Part shown: piece after piece, positions 24,007-36,741 of the stretch
Layout of the letters: each line of letters opens with the position of its first letter
How positions within the stretch are numbered: the first letter of the stretch is position 1
From: Azadirachta indica
Lineage: Eukaryota; Streptophyta; Magnoliopsida; Sapindales; Meliaceae
Assembly (NCBI GenBank): GCA_022749755.1
Contig: CM040449.1
Coordinates: 1,116,001 to 1,180,000, forward strand
Length of the DNA stretch: 64,000 nt
Direction of reading: 5' to 3'
Translations under genes and position numbers: made by a program
Notes under the pieces: generated by a model
The model's input: the letters and a program-made list of their open reading frames with translations, nothing else
Told to the model about the DNA's origin: nothing
The model's database searches: none

Positions 24007-26173
24007 ATGATTGGATCATTCCTTACAAGAGGGCTAGTGTAAGTTGCCTGCAATTTAATTTTCTCTTTTTCATTTGCCTTTGTGTGGTTATATTGTGTTC
24101 GTTGAACCATATTATTTAAAATGTGCTTGTAGGATGGTTTTTGGCTATGCTTATCCAGCTTATGAGTGCTACAAAACTGTTGAGAAGAATAAGCCAGAGA
24201 TTGAGCAACTTCGATTTTGGTGCCAGTATTGGTAATTGTTGATTATTGTTTGTGCTATTTAATGTAATTATCCAGTAATTTTATTGTTGAAACAGCATTT
24301 TAACGTATATGCTTTGCTTTTGGTTACAGGATTTTGGTTGCAGTTTTGACTGTTTGTGAGAGAATTGGTGATGCTTTTATTTCATGGTAGGGAATGTTAA
24401 TTTGAATTTGGTGTCAAATCTTAAGTTTGTTGCTTCTGTTTTCCTCTAATTATGTTTATTTTGCTTTCTTGAAGGGTTCCAATGTACAGTGAAGCAAAGT
24501 TGGCATTCTTTATTTATCTGTGGTACCCAAAAACTAAGGTATGCATTTTTATTGGAGCAGAAAAATTACCCGTATATTGTGTGTAACCATATACTATGAA
24601 TTATTATGTTCAGATTTATTGTAATTGGTTATCATCGTTTTACTGTGTCAGGGAACTACGTACGTGTATGATTCTTTCTTTAGACCATATGTGGCAAAGC
24701 ATGAGAATGAGATTGATCGAAACTTGTTAGAACTAAGGACTAGAGCTGGAGATATGGCAGTTATATATTGGCAAAGAGCTGCCAGTTATGGCCAGACAAG
24801 AGTTTTTGAGATTTTGCAGTATGTTGCTTCACAGTCAACACCAAGGCCTCGCCCTCCCCCTCCCCCTCCCCAGGTAAAAGGAAAAAAAAAAGGAATTTAT
24901 TGCGCCATAGTTTTATCATGTATTCTGCATAGCACAATGGTACTTGTGAACCACAGTTAGATCAGACTAGACTTACCACATTGTTCAACTTCTAGTGACA
25001 ATTTTGCCCTGTGCATAGATTTTGTGGAATGCCTGGAATATTTGGGTAGTCAAGACACAGGAGGAATGCACCCTATTGTGGCAACATAATCATGTTGGCC
25101 ACTTCAATGATTTTGGTCTTACTGTATCATGTAATTTTACAATGAAGCCACTAAGATTTTTATTAAAGACCAGTGAGAAGTAATGAACACTGTCAATGCA
25201 ACTTAAGAACACAGCTAAGATTTTCTACTGAAATGCGATGATTTGGTTATTGCAATTGGGCGTACCATTTTAACAAAGGGAAGGAATACTTTGTCTGCTA
25301 TTCTGCTTAAATTAGCTAAATAGTCCCTTTGGACTCATAAACAGATGTATTTTCTATAAATGTTAAGGTTTATGTCCTCCTGTTGGTTGAGTGGTACGGC
25401 ATTATCAGGAATTTTTCAGATCAATTTGGAGTCTGCATCCCAATAAAGAAGTGGTTTAACCAAAATCTTTGTAGTTTGTATAATAGCATCTCATATTCTC
25501 CTCCTAATTTATAGCACCACTAATGCTACTACTCTCTTGAGCTTACTATTGGATCATTCACCATCGTTGAATGGAAATTCAGTACTTTTAAGGGATTTGT
25601 GATCATAACTGCATCTAGCAATGATTGACTCAAGTGGAAGATTTGTTGAAAGAAATGAGCTCTTAGTTTGTCTTCCTTAATATTTTACTCTTGACATTGC
25701 AGGCCCGACATAGTGCAAAGGGTCGCCAACCTTCCGTTCCCAACTGCCAACCAGCAACTGCAACACATTCAGAGAGTGAAGAACCATCTTCTCCTACATC
25801 TAGCACTTCGTCAAGTCAGCACCAAAAGGAGAAAGTTGAAGAGGTAGGTCCTTTGCAAGTGCCTGAAGTAGCTCCTTCGGCAAAAACAACAAATCCTCAA
25901 AGAGCAACTTCTACAGCGTCAACCTCGCAAAAAGCCAATTCTGCAGTTTCAACCTCTCAAAAAGTCAATTCTGCGGCCTCAAATCTCCAAAAGGCCAATT
26001 CTATACCAGAAATTACCAGTCAAGACAGACCAACTGAGGCAGAAGGAATGCAGATTGATCCAGTATCTTCTCCTGCAAATGAAAGCTCAAACCCTTCTCC
26101 GAAAGAGAATGTTGTGGAAGAACGCCCTGTAACACGCAAATTGAGGAGAAACCGTTCTGCACCAAACAATTAA
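24007..26173 (+). CDS. HVA22-like (TB2/DP1/REEP family) ER membrane-shaping protein
   Basis: Exons 24007-24038, 24133-24231, 24330-24386, 24475-24538, 24652-24873, 25703-26173; all in phase, 314 residues. The first ~110 residues are the TB2/DP1/HVA22 domain: GYAYPAYECYKTVE, WCQYWILVAVLTVCERI, LAFFIYLWYPKTKGT, with hydrophobic hairpins typical of reticulon/REEP-type proteins that curve ER membranes and act in stress and trafficking. An amphipathic stretch (about 95-135) follows, then a run of prolines (PRPRPPPPPP) and a ~155-residue Ser/Thr/Pro-rich tail ending in a basic cluster (RKLRRNRSAPNN). The long tail and its exon fit the larger HVA22 g/h-type members, not the short barley HVA22. The tail holds a 30-base triplicate repeat (listed separately). 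Confidence 0.93.
25919..26008 (+). repeat. In-frame 30-base repeat x3 inside the HVA22-like tail
   Basis: Three adjacent units of ten codons: STSQKANSAV, STSQKVNSAA, SNLQKANSIP. They lie in the disordered tail, so copy number may vary between alleles or species. Confidence 0.85.
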
Positions 26174-28606
26174 AGAATGGCTTCAACTCTTTCCGAATTT
26201 TAGTTTACAAAAACTAGCATTTAATCAGGAGGTGAATGATGGTAGTTATTGTATTACTTTCGTAGACATTGATGTAAATTTGTGCCTTTTCTAGTTTCAA
26301 TTTCATTTTTTGCTTTATTTTTTGAACAGGAGATGTCAGATAATTTTACATGAAAATCCAAGGCTTTAAAAATGTTGTCGTCAAAGTGCTGGTTGTGAAG
26401 AGCGTTTATAAGCTGCCAACGAGATGTGCATTTTCTATTCAGCCGAATATGATCAAATTCTGGGTGAAATTTGTGGATAAATAACACAATTTTGGAAAGC
26501 ATGAGTATCAAATTCGATTAGGCTCCGAGTCAAACTGCGCTGGGAAGTAACACTGCACTTGATTCCTCGCTATATAATAGAGAAGAATCTGAATATTTCT
26601 ATTTTGTACTGGGTAAAAATGCCACAAAGAGTACTCTAAACATTTTCCCTATTCTTATTTTAGAACCAAAAAAGTTTGTTAATCAATAGATGTTTCTTTT
26701 TTAATTAATTAGTGTGAACTAAAAATAGTTTTTTATGTGATAATTTATTTTATTTTTAAAGTTTTCAGTAAAAGCAACAATATTTTATTTTGAATAATTA
26801 TTACGCGTTCTAAAGATTATTTCTGTACGCTTTAATTAACAAAATGATATTCTATAATTATATGTTTTTATGAATTTTTAAAAATTTAAGAAGTAGCTGT
26901 TTAGAGACTGAGCAATAGCATCTTGTAGAAGTTAGAAATCAGTCACAAGATCTTAGATGGATGACGAAACCTAAACCTATTTTTTAAGGTCTAGAAAGGT
27001 AAAGGGTATGCTAAGATTTGGTTGTTTAGACTAATTAATTTAAATAGTTTTAAAAATAATTACTAATTTTTTTAATTTATTAAAATTTATCTTAATAATA
27101 ATAAAATATTTATTATTTATTATAAATATATTACAATTTATTGTAAATATGTTGTAAAATAAATAAATTTATAAATTTATATTTCATTAATAAATTATTA
27201 TTTATTTATATTTTATTTTATTTTATTTAAGTGCACCAATCCTTTGAATTCGGTATCAACGAGTATTATGCTTCCCAGAACAACGTTACCTTTCAAGCTT
27301 TTCAACCAAACGATGCAATCTAGAGAGCAGCTTTTGCTAAAACTTGAAAAATTTGTTATATCGTAAATATATCGTAAAAAGAATAAATTTATATCCTAAT
27401 TATAACAAATTAATAACTATTTATAGTTATTAGTATATATATATATATATATATTTGTTAAGTTAAGAGTTAAAAATAATTCATTTTTTAAAATAATTAT
27501 CATTAAACAAAAATATAAAACTATTTATAATATATTGATATTCGAATAAATATTTTCAAATTACTTCGAACTAAATATTCCAATGCACCAAACTTTATGT
27601 ATCCGTATTTCCTTAGGCCTGCTTCGGAACACTATTTCAACCAATTCCTATCCGCAAGACGCATAGCGTCCGCTCGCAGTGTTGTCATCGTCTCCACGTG
27701 CCTCTTTCAGCTAAAACAGTAATGAAATTTTCTTTTGACTTCCGAACTACTAACTTATACTTTTTTTTGTTTTTGATGATCTGTTCATGGTTTGATGTGC
27801 ATCTGTTATGTTACGGGTCTAGTAGGTATAGAATTTGATTGATGGTGCATGTGCAAATTATTATAATGTGTAATAATTGAAGATTTAGGGTGCAGTGGTG
27901 CTAATGAAGTATGCTCATTGTGATATACATCATGCACTTTGAGTTCGTGAGTACTTTCTCTTTGTTTCTTGCTCTTCAGGGGCTTTTAACTTGACTTCAC
28001 TTGACTCAGTAATGATATTGCATATTAATTTTCAGGCAATTATAGTATTAACGTGAGAGAGGAATTGAAAGAGAAAAGATTATCGATTTTCTTTATCTTG
28101 AATCCTTGATTTTATAAATCAATGGCACCAAAAGAAAGAGAGACGATTGAGGCAGTAGAATATAGTTTAACGTTAAATTGCTCCTTGCAAGGAGAGGAGA
28201 AAGCCTTGGTCCTATTCCTCCAGTTGAATCTTTTATTTATTTCTTAGATGACAATTAAGGCAAGGGCTCATTTTACTACTTGGTAAAATTGTTTCTTTCC
28301 ATCAACTTATGTTATGCAAGCAAAACAGAATTTATTCGGTGACTTCGCAACAATACAATTATAAATAATAGGTGTCGCGAATCCAAGTTTGGCCATTGGA
28401 GCGAATGCCTATGGATTAGTCGAGTTGAATCTGAAGGTTGTGTTATGTATGCCTTATTTTTTTTTGTTTCGCCGACTCCCTCTCAACTGTTCCCCATAGA
28501 GACTCACTAGGCATTATCTTTTAATATTAATTTACACTTGAAATTGCGGTTGCGGTTTTCTTTCCCGTCATCTGAGCTACCTTCAAACGACAAGATCTGA
28601 ATTGCT
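26174..28606. other. Intergenic DNA between convergent HVA22-like and E2F genes
   Basis: 3' regions and AT-rich DNA, including a (TA)n run near 27433-27452. A less AT-rich island at about 27600-27720 has no open frame that I recognise. I see no gene. Confidence 0.5.
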
Positions 28607-31600
28607 CTAGTTACTCCACAAATCTGTAATGCTGACTTCAGGATCTGACCGGAGCCAATAATCATCATCGATCTGCAATGTTTCAGACACGGCAAAATTT
28701 TACGTAAAATTGACAAAAGCTGTGAGAATTGAGACTGCTGCTTTTAAACTTCTCAAAAACCTACATCGCAATCTGATGGAACTATCTTCTGAATCCCAGA
28801 TGTTTCAGAGCTCATCAAGTCGAATGTTCCAAAACAAGCTTTTTGATCATCGTCATGTTCTGAAACCAGCCCGGGAGTTTGCATTCCACATGGTCCACAA
28901 TTACAAGTAGATGCATCCACTGATTTTGTCTGCTGGATACTAATGTCCTCAGCTTGACATTCATATTTGCTGCAATCATCATTTAGATGGCCATTAAGAT
29001 GGAAAACCACAGTGAAAACAATGAAAGCAGGAAAATGAAATAACAAACAACAAAAATAACAATACCTCAGAAGGTACAAATCAATTGGTCCTGTGGTGCT
29101 TCTAACAGTCATTTTATATTGCCTTTTGAGGAAGCTAATTTCCTGCTCATGTTAACGGGCAAACAATCAGATATCAATCGAATTGGAAGGGTTCAAACCC
29201 TATCCACAACTCCACACACCTCATCAGGATCAGGAACTTCAATATAACTAGCTTGAGGAGCTTTTATTGCAATCAATGTTTGATTCTGTGAAAAAAATAG
29301 CTTGACCAAATCAACTGATCATGCTTATCATCCACTAAAATATGGAATGAAATTTTCATATTTACAGTAAATGACCTGGAAGCATGGAAGGCTAGAAATA
29401 TCTTCCTCTGTCAAAAATAGGTACCTAACATAATAAGTTGGTAAATTACATATATACAGAAAGAGAGAGAAGTAGGAGAACTTTGATGTAGAAAAACAAA
29501 ACTTATAATGGATATCATCGGAAACATCAGGGAGAAGAGAGCGTACTTTTGGTGATTTTCATTTTGCTCCAGGGTCCTCAGAAGCTCCTGTTTTTCCCTG
29601 AAGAAAGAACAAGAAGACAGCTTTAATATGCGAGGGAGTTCAACAAAAGGAAAACGTCTCAGCAAAATCATTGATAACCAACCTTATGGAATTATCAATC
29701 CCGCATTCTTCAGCATATAAACTTCCAATCTCAGCCTGAGATGGAATCCAGAGATAGAGGTAGTTAGTCAGATAGACCAAATGCTTGTCTAGTGTCTACA
29801 ACAAAAGGGAAGCTGAAATTCCACTTAGACGGATCCCTTAACCAGAGTGTTTTCTTTTTTTTTTTTTTTCTTTTAAAGGACATCAACATTTTCAAACAAA
29901 CAGAACCCCATTATAATGTTTGACACCATTTTTTCTTATTTGCCTGCCCATCAGTTCATCTGCATAAAGTAAATATTCAAGAAAGTGAAACAAAACATTC
30001 ACTTATCTGCAGAATGTAAACATTCTGCCACAGAACCCCAAAAGTAACTTGCCAAACACAATGGTCAATGATCTAGTTCCTTGTAGATATTATCAGTTGC
30101 CTCCACCACAGTAGTATTTAAGTTTTAGTTAAATACATCAGTAACTCAAGAAATGAAACAACAGTAGCATAACTTTACAAGGAACACGCAGATAATGTGG
30201 CTTTGGAGTCTCAATTTTGACCAAGAGTAAGATTTTCTTATCCTTGCCAGCATATATGAATAAGCAAGATGACAATTGACCATTCAATAGTCCTTCACAA
30301 AATATTAAAAAGTAGAAAACACACAAAATTATCTGTGCATCGAAGGAGATGCAGTTCAAAATCTACACCTTTAATCTGGCAACTTGATCGTCCAGCTCCC
30401 TTGGCCCTGAACAGTCAGATCCCCTGTTTATCAAGCCCATAAGTCATAATCAATTAAAATTTTCAAAGAAGTAAACACAAAAACAGAAAAGTAATAAGAA
30501 TATAATAGATTACTTCCACCGTATGTGGTTCTTTGATGTTTTCTCTATTAATCCAATTCCTTCAAGAACATTTGTTATATCGTATATTCTCCTCTTTTGG
30601 ACCTGTTCAGAACCAATATAACACATATAGATGGAAAGAACATAAGATAGTTATAACTCAACAAGCCAAAAGACTAAATTTATGGCAGGGGAAACATTTA
30701 TAAAATGTTTTATCTACTTTTTCACCGCATAACTTATTTTAATAAAATAAAAGGCGAGAATTAATTATATCATGAAGAAAACCTTTCCATAGCTCCTAAT
30801 GCCAATACTAAAATTTTGAAATGGAATGGCTGGAATGCACTTTACTTTACCTCCAACACTTCAGCAGTACGGTTGAGATCAAGGGTTCCATCTTTAGCCT
30901 CTTGGATCAAATTGACGAATTTCCTTGTTAGCAAGCCTGCCATGTGCAACATCACAGTTAACCATAGGCCATGACAATAAGAATATCAAAGTTGAAACCC
31001 TCCATTCAAAGATGCATACCAAATGAATTCACATATGTGAATTCTTTCACACATTAGCAAGACAGAAGGTTGCAGTAACTCAAACGGATTTTTATTTGTC
31101 CAAACTTACCTAAAGAACTGTCATAACGACAACTATTAGCTGGATTCAAACCATTAGGAGCATCTGGTAACAAAAATCAGAGATGGTATAAGGGTCAATG
31201 AGCCCATGAAGAAGGGCTGAAGACATTGACGTATGCAACAGTTTGCAAATTGGCCAAGCGGAAGGACATACCATCATTTGTTCTTTGGGTTCCAGATTTG
31301 GTAAATTTTAAAACCTTTGGCTTCCTATTACTTTTACCACTTGCACAAGACTCCGGTTCAAGCAAAGGATCATTAAGAACTTTACTACGTCTGGGGACGG
31401 GAGCCTGTCCACTATTTTGAGCCACATGATTGCCTAAATCATTTGTTTGCTTCAACTGCAAAAATCATTGCACAAATCACAGTAATATGTTGCAAAATGA
31501 TAAAATAACAAATATCTACTTAACATACAACCTTTACGCATCGCCAAAAAGAGACCCCCTCTAAGAGGTATCAAATGATAAAATTTAACGTGCCAACGCA

Positions 31601-32280
31601 ATTTCCCAGCTCAAATGAACAATGAAGCAAGAAGAAGTTATTATAGTAGCAAAAAAATACGTTCTACATATTCACAGCAAGGAAAAACAAGCACAATTTG
31701 AATTACCGATCAGACAGTATTACCCTTGAAATAAAACCCCAACTCAACCAAAAATTACAAAGCATCGTAAAGCAAGAATTTGAATGCATTGGCAAAGAGA
31801 GAAATGGCGTACTACGCATTTCAAGTTCTACACAGGGCGAAGATTATCAACAAACGACACTTGGAAATACAAAATTAAAATAAAAAAAAAAACCGGGAAT
31901 TTTAAACACCAAAGCTGCGCTTAAACAATGATAACAACAACGAACGAGTGACATGCAGAAAAACAGAATATCAAAAAGAGATTGAAAAAAAAAAAACAAA
32001 GACACAAACTCACCGCAAGCCTTGCAAAAGCGGAATGCGTGTCGTCCTTGTTGATAATATGTTTAATATCAGTAGAAGTATCAACATTATCATCAGTATT
32101 ATTGTCTGATGAGTGAGTTGAAGGGAAAGGCAGCCGACCAAGGAAGGAATGGAGCGTTGGATTAGCACCAATACAAGTAGATGAAGATGATTGCGTCTGA
32201 TTGCGATTTTGAAGCAACTGAAATTGAATTTGAGACGGGTGGCTGTGGGGTCGGGTCGGATCTTCGGCGGGATTAGCCAT
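28607..32280 (-). CDS. E2F: Canonical E2F transcription factor (E2FA/B/C class, probably E2FC-like)
   Basis: Thirteen exons in transcript order: 32280-32014, 31455-31272, 31163-31110, 30936-30851, 30602-30514, 30423-30369, 29735-29683, 29597-29547, 29424-29376, 29285-29220, 29142-29066, 28969-28765, 28672-28607; all in phase, 433 residues. The order is: a Ser/Asn-rich N-terminus; a winged-helix DNA-binding domain (about 162-233) with [11 protein letters not shown] and the [18 protein letters not shown] recognition helix; a heptad dimerisation region (about 240-285); the marked box ([20 protein letters not shown]...[17 protein letters not shown]); and a C-terminal acidic retinoblastoma-binding motif ([12 protein letters not shown]...DLW). 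These proteins pair with DP and control S-phase genes. One DNA-binding domain excludes the DEL class. The open frame continues upstream of the ATG to 32532, but that part is low-complexity leader. Confidence 0.95.
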
Positions 32281-33189
32281 CACTGAGAGAGACTGGAAGC
32301 GTGAGGGAGTTGGAGGGAACAGGAAGTGAAAGAAAAAAAAAAAAATAAGAGAGAGGGAGGATTGATAGTGAGTGTGTGAAGAGGGCGGCAAACAGGAATA
32401 AAAGAGAGAACCAAAATGGAAAGAGGAAGTAGAGAAAGGGAGAGAGGGAGTGAATAAACCGCGCAGGCGAAGCGGTGAGTTCGAATGCTCGCGGCCCGCC
32501 TTTTGGCTGCCACAACAACAACTGCTTCCCATTCCTCTTAATTTTCCTTTTTCACTCTTTTTCCTCCCATTTTATGACTCTTTTATTTTTACCCCGAATG
32601 ACTCTATCATCTACTTGGGCTTGGGCTGCCAACATTATCGCCCATGAAGACCAGCTCATAATCGCATTCATTGCCCAAGGCCCAACATGGATTTACAGTT
32701 CACAGCTTTGAAATTTAAGAGATCCTTCCTTTTAAATTACTGAAGTCTGAACTTTATTTGTATGCATATATAACTTAAAAATTATTTTAAATTTTAAGGA
32801 AAATGGAATTATTAGTTGTTATTGAGAGAAATCAAGGAATCAAAACGACTGTAACTAGTACCGGTTGATGGAGGAGAGACTTACGTATGTTGGAATATTT
32901 TAATTACAATAGTTGTAAAAATATTTATTTAACTCCTAATTTATCATTAATAACGTTATTTTGGATGGAACAGAATAATTGAGTCACATAATGTTCTGAC
33001 TTGCAAAGAACATACAATTTTATAATTTAATGGAATACAATTTAAGCATGATATAATAAGAATTTTCATAATCAAATACCTCATATTTTAATAGAATAGA
33101 AAGATGTTAACAAAATTTGATCAAAAAAAAAGATATAACAAATTTATAAATGATGATAAAATTACTCGATTTTATTTATATTTTATTAG

Positions 33190-33425
33190 AATAGAAAAAT
33201 ATCAACCAAATTTCATTAAAAAGATATAACTAATTCATAAGTGCTAATAACATTACCCAAGTCTAGTTGAATTTTTTTTTAAAGAAGGCTTCACATATGC
33301 TAAGAAGAAAAAAATGAGAAGGCGCAACTAGAAACTAATTTGGCTTATTCAAATGAACAAGTCCCAAATTGGCACGTGTAAAAATAGAGAATAGAAGATT
33401 TGCTTCATGTGAAAGGACGGTTTAT
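33190..33425 (-). pseudogene. Decayed partial copy of TRM6 exon 6 and flanking introns
   Basis: This intergenic stretch aligns by eye with about 39500-39750 inside TRM6. Shared landmarks in order are AACCAAATTT, ATATAAC, TTCATAAGTG, ATTACCCAA, the exon body, TTCACATATGCT, an A-run with ATGAGAA, CCAAAT and AAATAGA. The part matching exon 6 (39570-39611) is about 33258-33299, with substitutions and a T-run that destroy the frame. A further partial repeat of the left portion lies at about 33094-33165. It is therefore an old partial segmental duplication, intron included, and not a retrocopy. Confidence 0.65.
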
Positions 33426-33931
33426 ATTTCACCAACGGAGGGATCAAATATAATATTCCTTCGAGAAACGCACATTACCTGTCGAAAAAGAAAATAAACC
33501 CTAAGAAGAATATTTTCAATTTCTTCCAATTTTATACCTTTACTCATAAAGAAATATATTTTTAGTTATGTTACGATAAAGATGCACACAAAAAAATAAT
33601 AATAATAATTAATATTATATGGTATAATAGATTTTTAATATATATAATGATTTAATTAATTTTATTTTTTTAATAAGAGATAAAACTGTTATAATAAATA
33701 AAAAAAAAAAAAAAACGTGCGATGTTTTTAGACAAAAATTTGGGCGTTTAAGTCTGATAAAACTCACTAATCAATATTAGGCCCAAGCCCATGTTAGAAA
33801 CACCAAATCACTATATTGGAAAAAGATAAAAACGGATTCAAAATTCGAATCATACGTCCTATTTCATCTAAAAGAATCACTTCCCCTCTCTCTTGATTCA
33901 ACCTGTGGCGCTACCGTTAGCATCTCCTTCA

Positions 33932-34138
33932 ATGGAATCTTATGATTCGCCACCGTCAAAGCAACACTATATTCCAGAGAACGCTCCTTCATAACGCCGT
34001 CACAACTTCCGAAATGCCACATGCTGTCGTTGAGATGTATAGACGATCTTCTTCAAGTTACTCATATCGTGAATTATCGGAGTCTTTCATCAACAAATGT
34101 GTTCATCAATTTTTTCAAAAGAAGATGGATATTAAAGG
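33932..34138 (+). pseudogene. Possible small coding remnant, unknown protein
   Basis: An ATG at 33932 opens MESYDSPPSKQHYIPENAPS and stops at 33992-33994. One base further on, a second frame continues at once (NAVTTSEMPHAVVEMYRRSSSSYS... to about KKMDIK) up to a possible GT donor at 34139. Base composition here is closer to coding than the surroundings. I do not recognise the family. It may be a gene fragment with a one-base shift, or chance. Confidence 0.25.
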
Positions 34139-34619
34139 TAATTCAATTCATTTTTAATCAATAAATATGTTAACATTTAATTTGAAGTTTAATTAACTAT
34201 TATTTTTAATGTTTGTTAATATTTTACCGGCATGGAGCAAATACACATATGGTAAACATGTTAACCGTACTGCCAAAGAAGAAATTGAGTTTTATGTCTA
34301 CTACTGTTACCAGTGACGACTGTAGGCTGTAGCACTTATGAACATCTTTTTAATTAATAAATATGTTAACATGCACGATGAAATCTGCTCCATGGATATC
34401 TAGAAGATACATAAAAGTTTATCAAGGTAAGGTAAGTGGTGTCACAAAGTTCTTTTTGTAGTATTAATTTATTACAATTTTACGATGAGTTAAGCATTAG
34501 CATACTTGAAGATTCTGCAATTAAGGTTACTCTTGTATTATTTTCTATACACGAGACTAAAGACAATGTACCAATTATTTTATATAGGCACTGCTGAACT
34601 TTAATATTTCTTATTAACT

Positions 34620-34620
<1 letters not shown>

Positions 34621-34655
<35 letters not shown>
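34621..34655. repeat. 35-base poly-A tract
   Basis: Uninterrupted run of 35 A. It could mark the end of a retroposed sequence, but I see no recognisable element upstream. Confidence 0.9.
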
Positions 34656-34657
<2 letters not shown>

Positions 34658-35459
34658 AAGCACAATACATAGATAGACTCTTGTTGTCTTTGAAACTCAC
34701 TCACTTGTTGTATCAAGCACGCATATTCTACGAGATCTTATTTATAAGCACAATATGCAATGCAACCAATATCCTTGGTTTCTTATAAGCAAGTGACGCA
34801 TATGTATACTACTACTTAGACCTTTACTAAGTTAAAAGAACAAAGTAAGGAACTACGTACCGTAATATATCATGGAGAGTGGTATCTTTTTCTTGCCACC
34901 TTAAGGAGAGTAGGTTTAGACGTCATTCTTTTCTGGCCTTTCCAATTTCATCCTTCACTGTTTTAAAACCTTTACTTTCATAATCACCACATTAGTCTGT
35001 TAGCCGCCATCCATGGCACTGTTTAACTACTGCTTGCATATGCTCGCTTGCCGCCATAACATGAGATTGTTGTATAAGTATAAGTTCCAATGTCGCCGTC
35101 TATGCACGTTGTTTTCCAAAAACACCTTTCAGCTCAGCTGTTACATATTGTTCGCTTCTCTGCACGATCTTATGGTAAGCCTGTAAGTTCCAAAATATAC
35201 AAAATTACCTTACCTTCATATTGCTTTCGTAAGCCTATGTGAGGCCTTAAACCCAAGTCTTTTTGTAAATTTTGAAATTAAGGGTCTAACAAGATGCCAG
35301 GAAATACGATCTCTAAAGTATATCTCAAAGATATGGTGAAGCAGAATTTGCTCTATGTATATCCAAGGGTGCTTTGTTGCATTCCAATAGGCACGAATTC
35401 TATGGGAGCTCGTGTTAGTTCGGTATGTTACTTCTTCTATACTCATTAGAGACTTCCAT

Positions 35460-35925
35460 ATTGCCACACATATGTAGAACCAGAATGACCGCGGTAGACA
35501 GATGTTCTCAGTGTCAAAGTGAATTAACTACAATCCCAAGGGAGGATAATCCACCGATGACTTGAAACACGTAACAAGAAGCGGTTTGCGTTAAAATCTA
35601 ATCATTGTAAATGCATTAAGAACCAATAATTTTACGAGAATATGGGAAAGGTAACAAGTTGGTATGTCAATAGAGCTTTGTTAGCGAAATTAGAAGAGTC
35701 GGTCACTTCGCGGATGAGACATGGTCATATAATTTAGAAGAGGCTTTTTCTCACTAAGGGGCTATAAAAGGTAATGGCAATCACAGGTAATCGAACTCTC
35801 TTTCTCTCTTCTTTAGCTAAAATTTTGTCCACATCTCTTTTCATTTTTCTCTCTCTTTCTCATTCACCTGACTTACCATCGAAGTGTTTCGGCTTGTCCG
35901 TCATGCGATTTGTTGCAAGTCTTAT
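35460..35925 (+). mobile_element. Possible solo or partial LTR remnant (Ty3/gypsy-like)
   Basis: Contains GGGCTATAAAAGG (35759-35771), a promoter-like box, followed by a CT-rich stretch and then CACCTGACTTACCATCG...GTGTTTCGGC, a U5-like ending familiar from plant gypsy LTRs. I found no matching second LTR, primer-binding site or polymerase domain. Recognition is by resemblance only. Confidence 0.3.
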
Positions 35926-36231
35926 GTTACAAGTCTTTTCATGTCATGGTTTAAGGGTCTATTTTTCATTAGTCTTATTTTATTTGTGAGGGTATTTTCT
36001 TTAATGTGGATACTTCAGTTATGAATAATAATAATCGAGTTTCTGATTCGGTAGTCTAGTAGCGCTCCCTCTAGAATTAAGGAAGCAGCTGCTTTCGCTC
36101 TAATGGTTTTTTTTCCAATACATGTCCTTACTTTGTTTATCGACGTGAAGGTGAATACAGGTAATCAGTTGCTAAGGTGACCTTATTATAAGAAAGCTGT
36201 ACTTATTTTTTACCATCTACACTCTCCACTT

Positions 36232-36255
36232 TATATATATATATATATATATATA
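36232..36255. repeat. (TA)n microsatellite
   Basis: About 12 TA units between the LTR-like sequence and the TRM6 3' end. Confidence 0.9.
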
Positions 36256-36501
36256 TTGTTATATTAATTGTATTTCGTAAATTATTATGTACAGAAGATG
36301 TTATATCGAGTTTGTTGCAGCGTTAATACATTTCTCACATAAACACAAATTTTTTGTTTGTTGCTCCACATGTTAAAATTAAGAAACCGTCCTTGAGTTA
36401 AACTTGATTGCAGTGATAAGAATTCCTGTCAAAATCTCAGTTCCCTTTTCGTAGTTAACATCTACGCCATCAGAAATTGTGACTCGTGGACGCCGAAAAT
36501 A

Positions 36502-36503
36502 AC

Positions 36504-36551
<48 letters not shown>
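36502..36551. repeat. (AAT)n microsatellite
   Basis: About 16 perfect AAT/ATA units close to the TRM6 3' end. Confidence 0.95.
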
Positions 36552-36741
36552 TACAAAAGTTGCTTGTTTACAGGAATGCGGATGGCATGGATTTAAGTCA
36601 AGAAAAATAAAAATAAAAATAAAGTAAAAGAGAGAATTTAATTAGTCAAAAGCTAGTGTACATTCTCAACCCCAAAAAATGGGCTGCTAGTATATGCTCT
36701 TCAACAAACAATCGACATCGATACGCTATTAAAAAAATTAT

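Larger units (their letters stand above)
32281..36741. other. Intergenic repeat-rich region between E2F and TRM6
   Basis: E2F promoter and CT-rich leader (to about 32530), then AT-rich DNA. It holds a decayed TRM6 fragment, a possible small coding remnant at 33932-34138, a 35-base A run, a possible LTR remnant and three microsatellites. A 21-base near-repeat (AAT(C/T)AATAAATATGTTAACAT) occurs near 34159 and 34350. No intact gene was found. Confidence 0.5.

Noticed and set aside
29180..29210. GGTTCAAACCC resembling a tRNA B box
   Set aside because: No A box, acceptor stem or anticodon arm at the right distance; it lies in an E2F intron.
31921..32532. E2F frame extended upstream to an ATG at 32532
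   Set aside because: The extension is CT-rich leader coding Ser/Phe/Leu runs. The ATG at 32280 gives the usual E2F N-terminus.
32450..32711. Overlapping plus-strand frames near the E2F start
   Set aside because: Shadow of the CT-rich E2F leader with no family resemblance.
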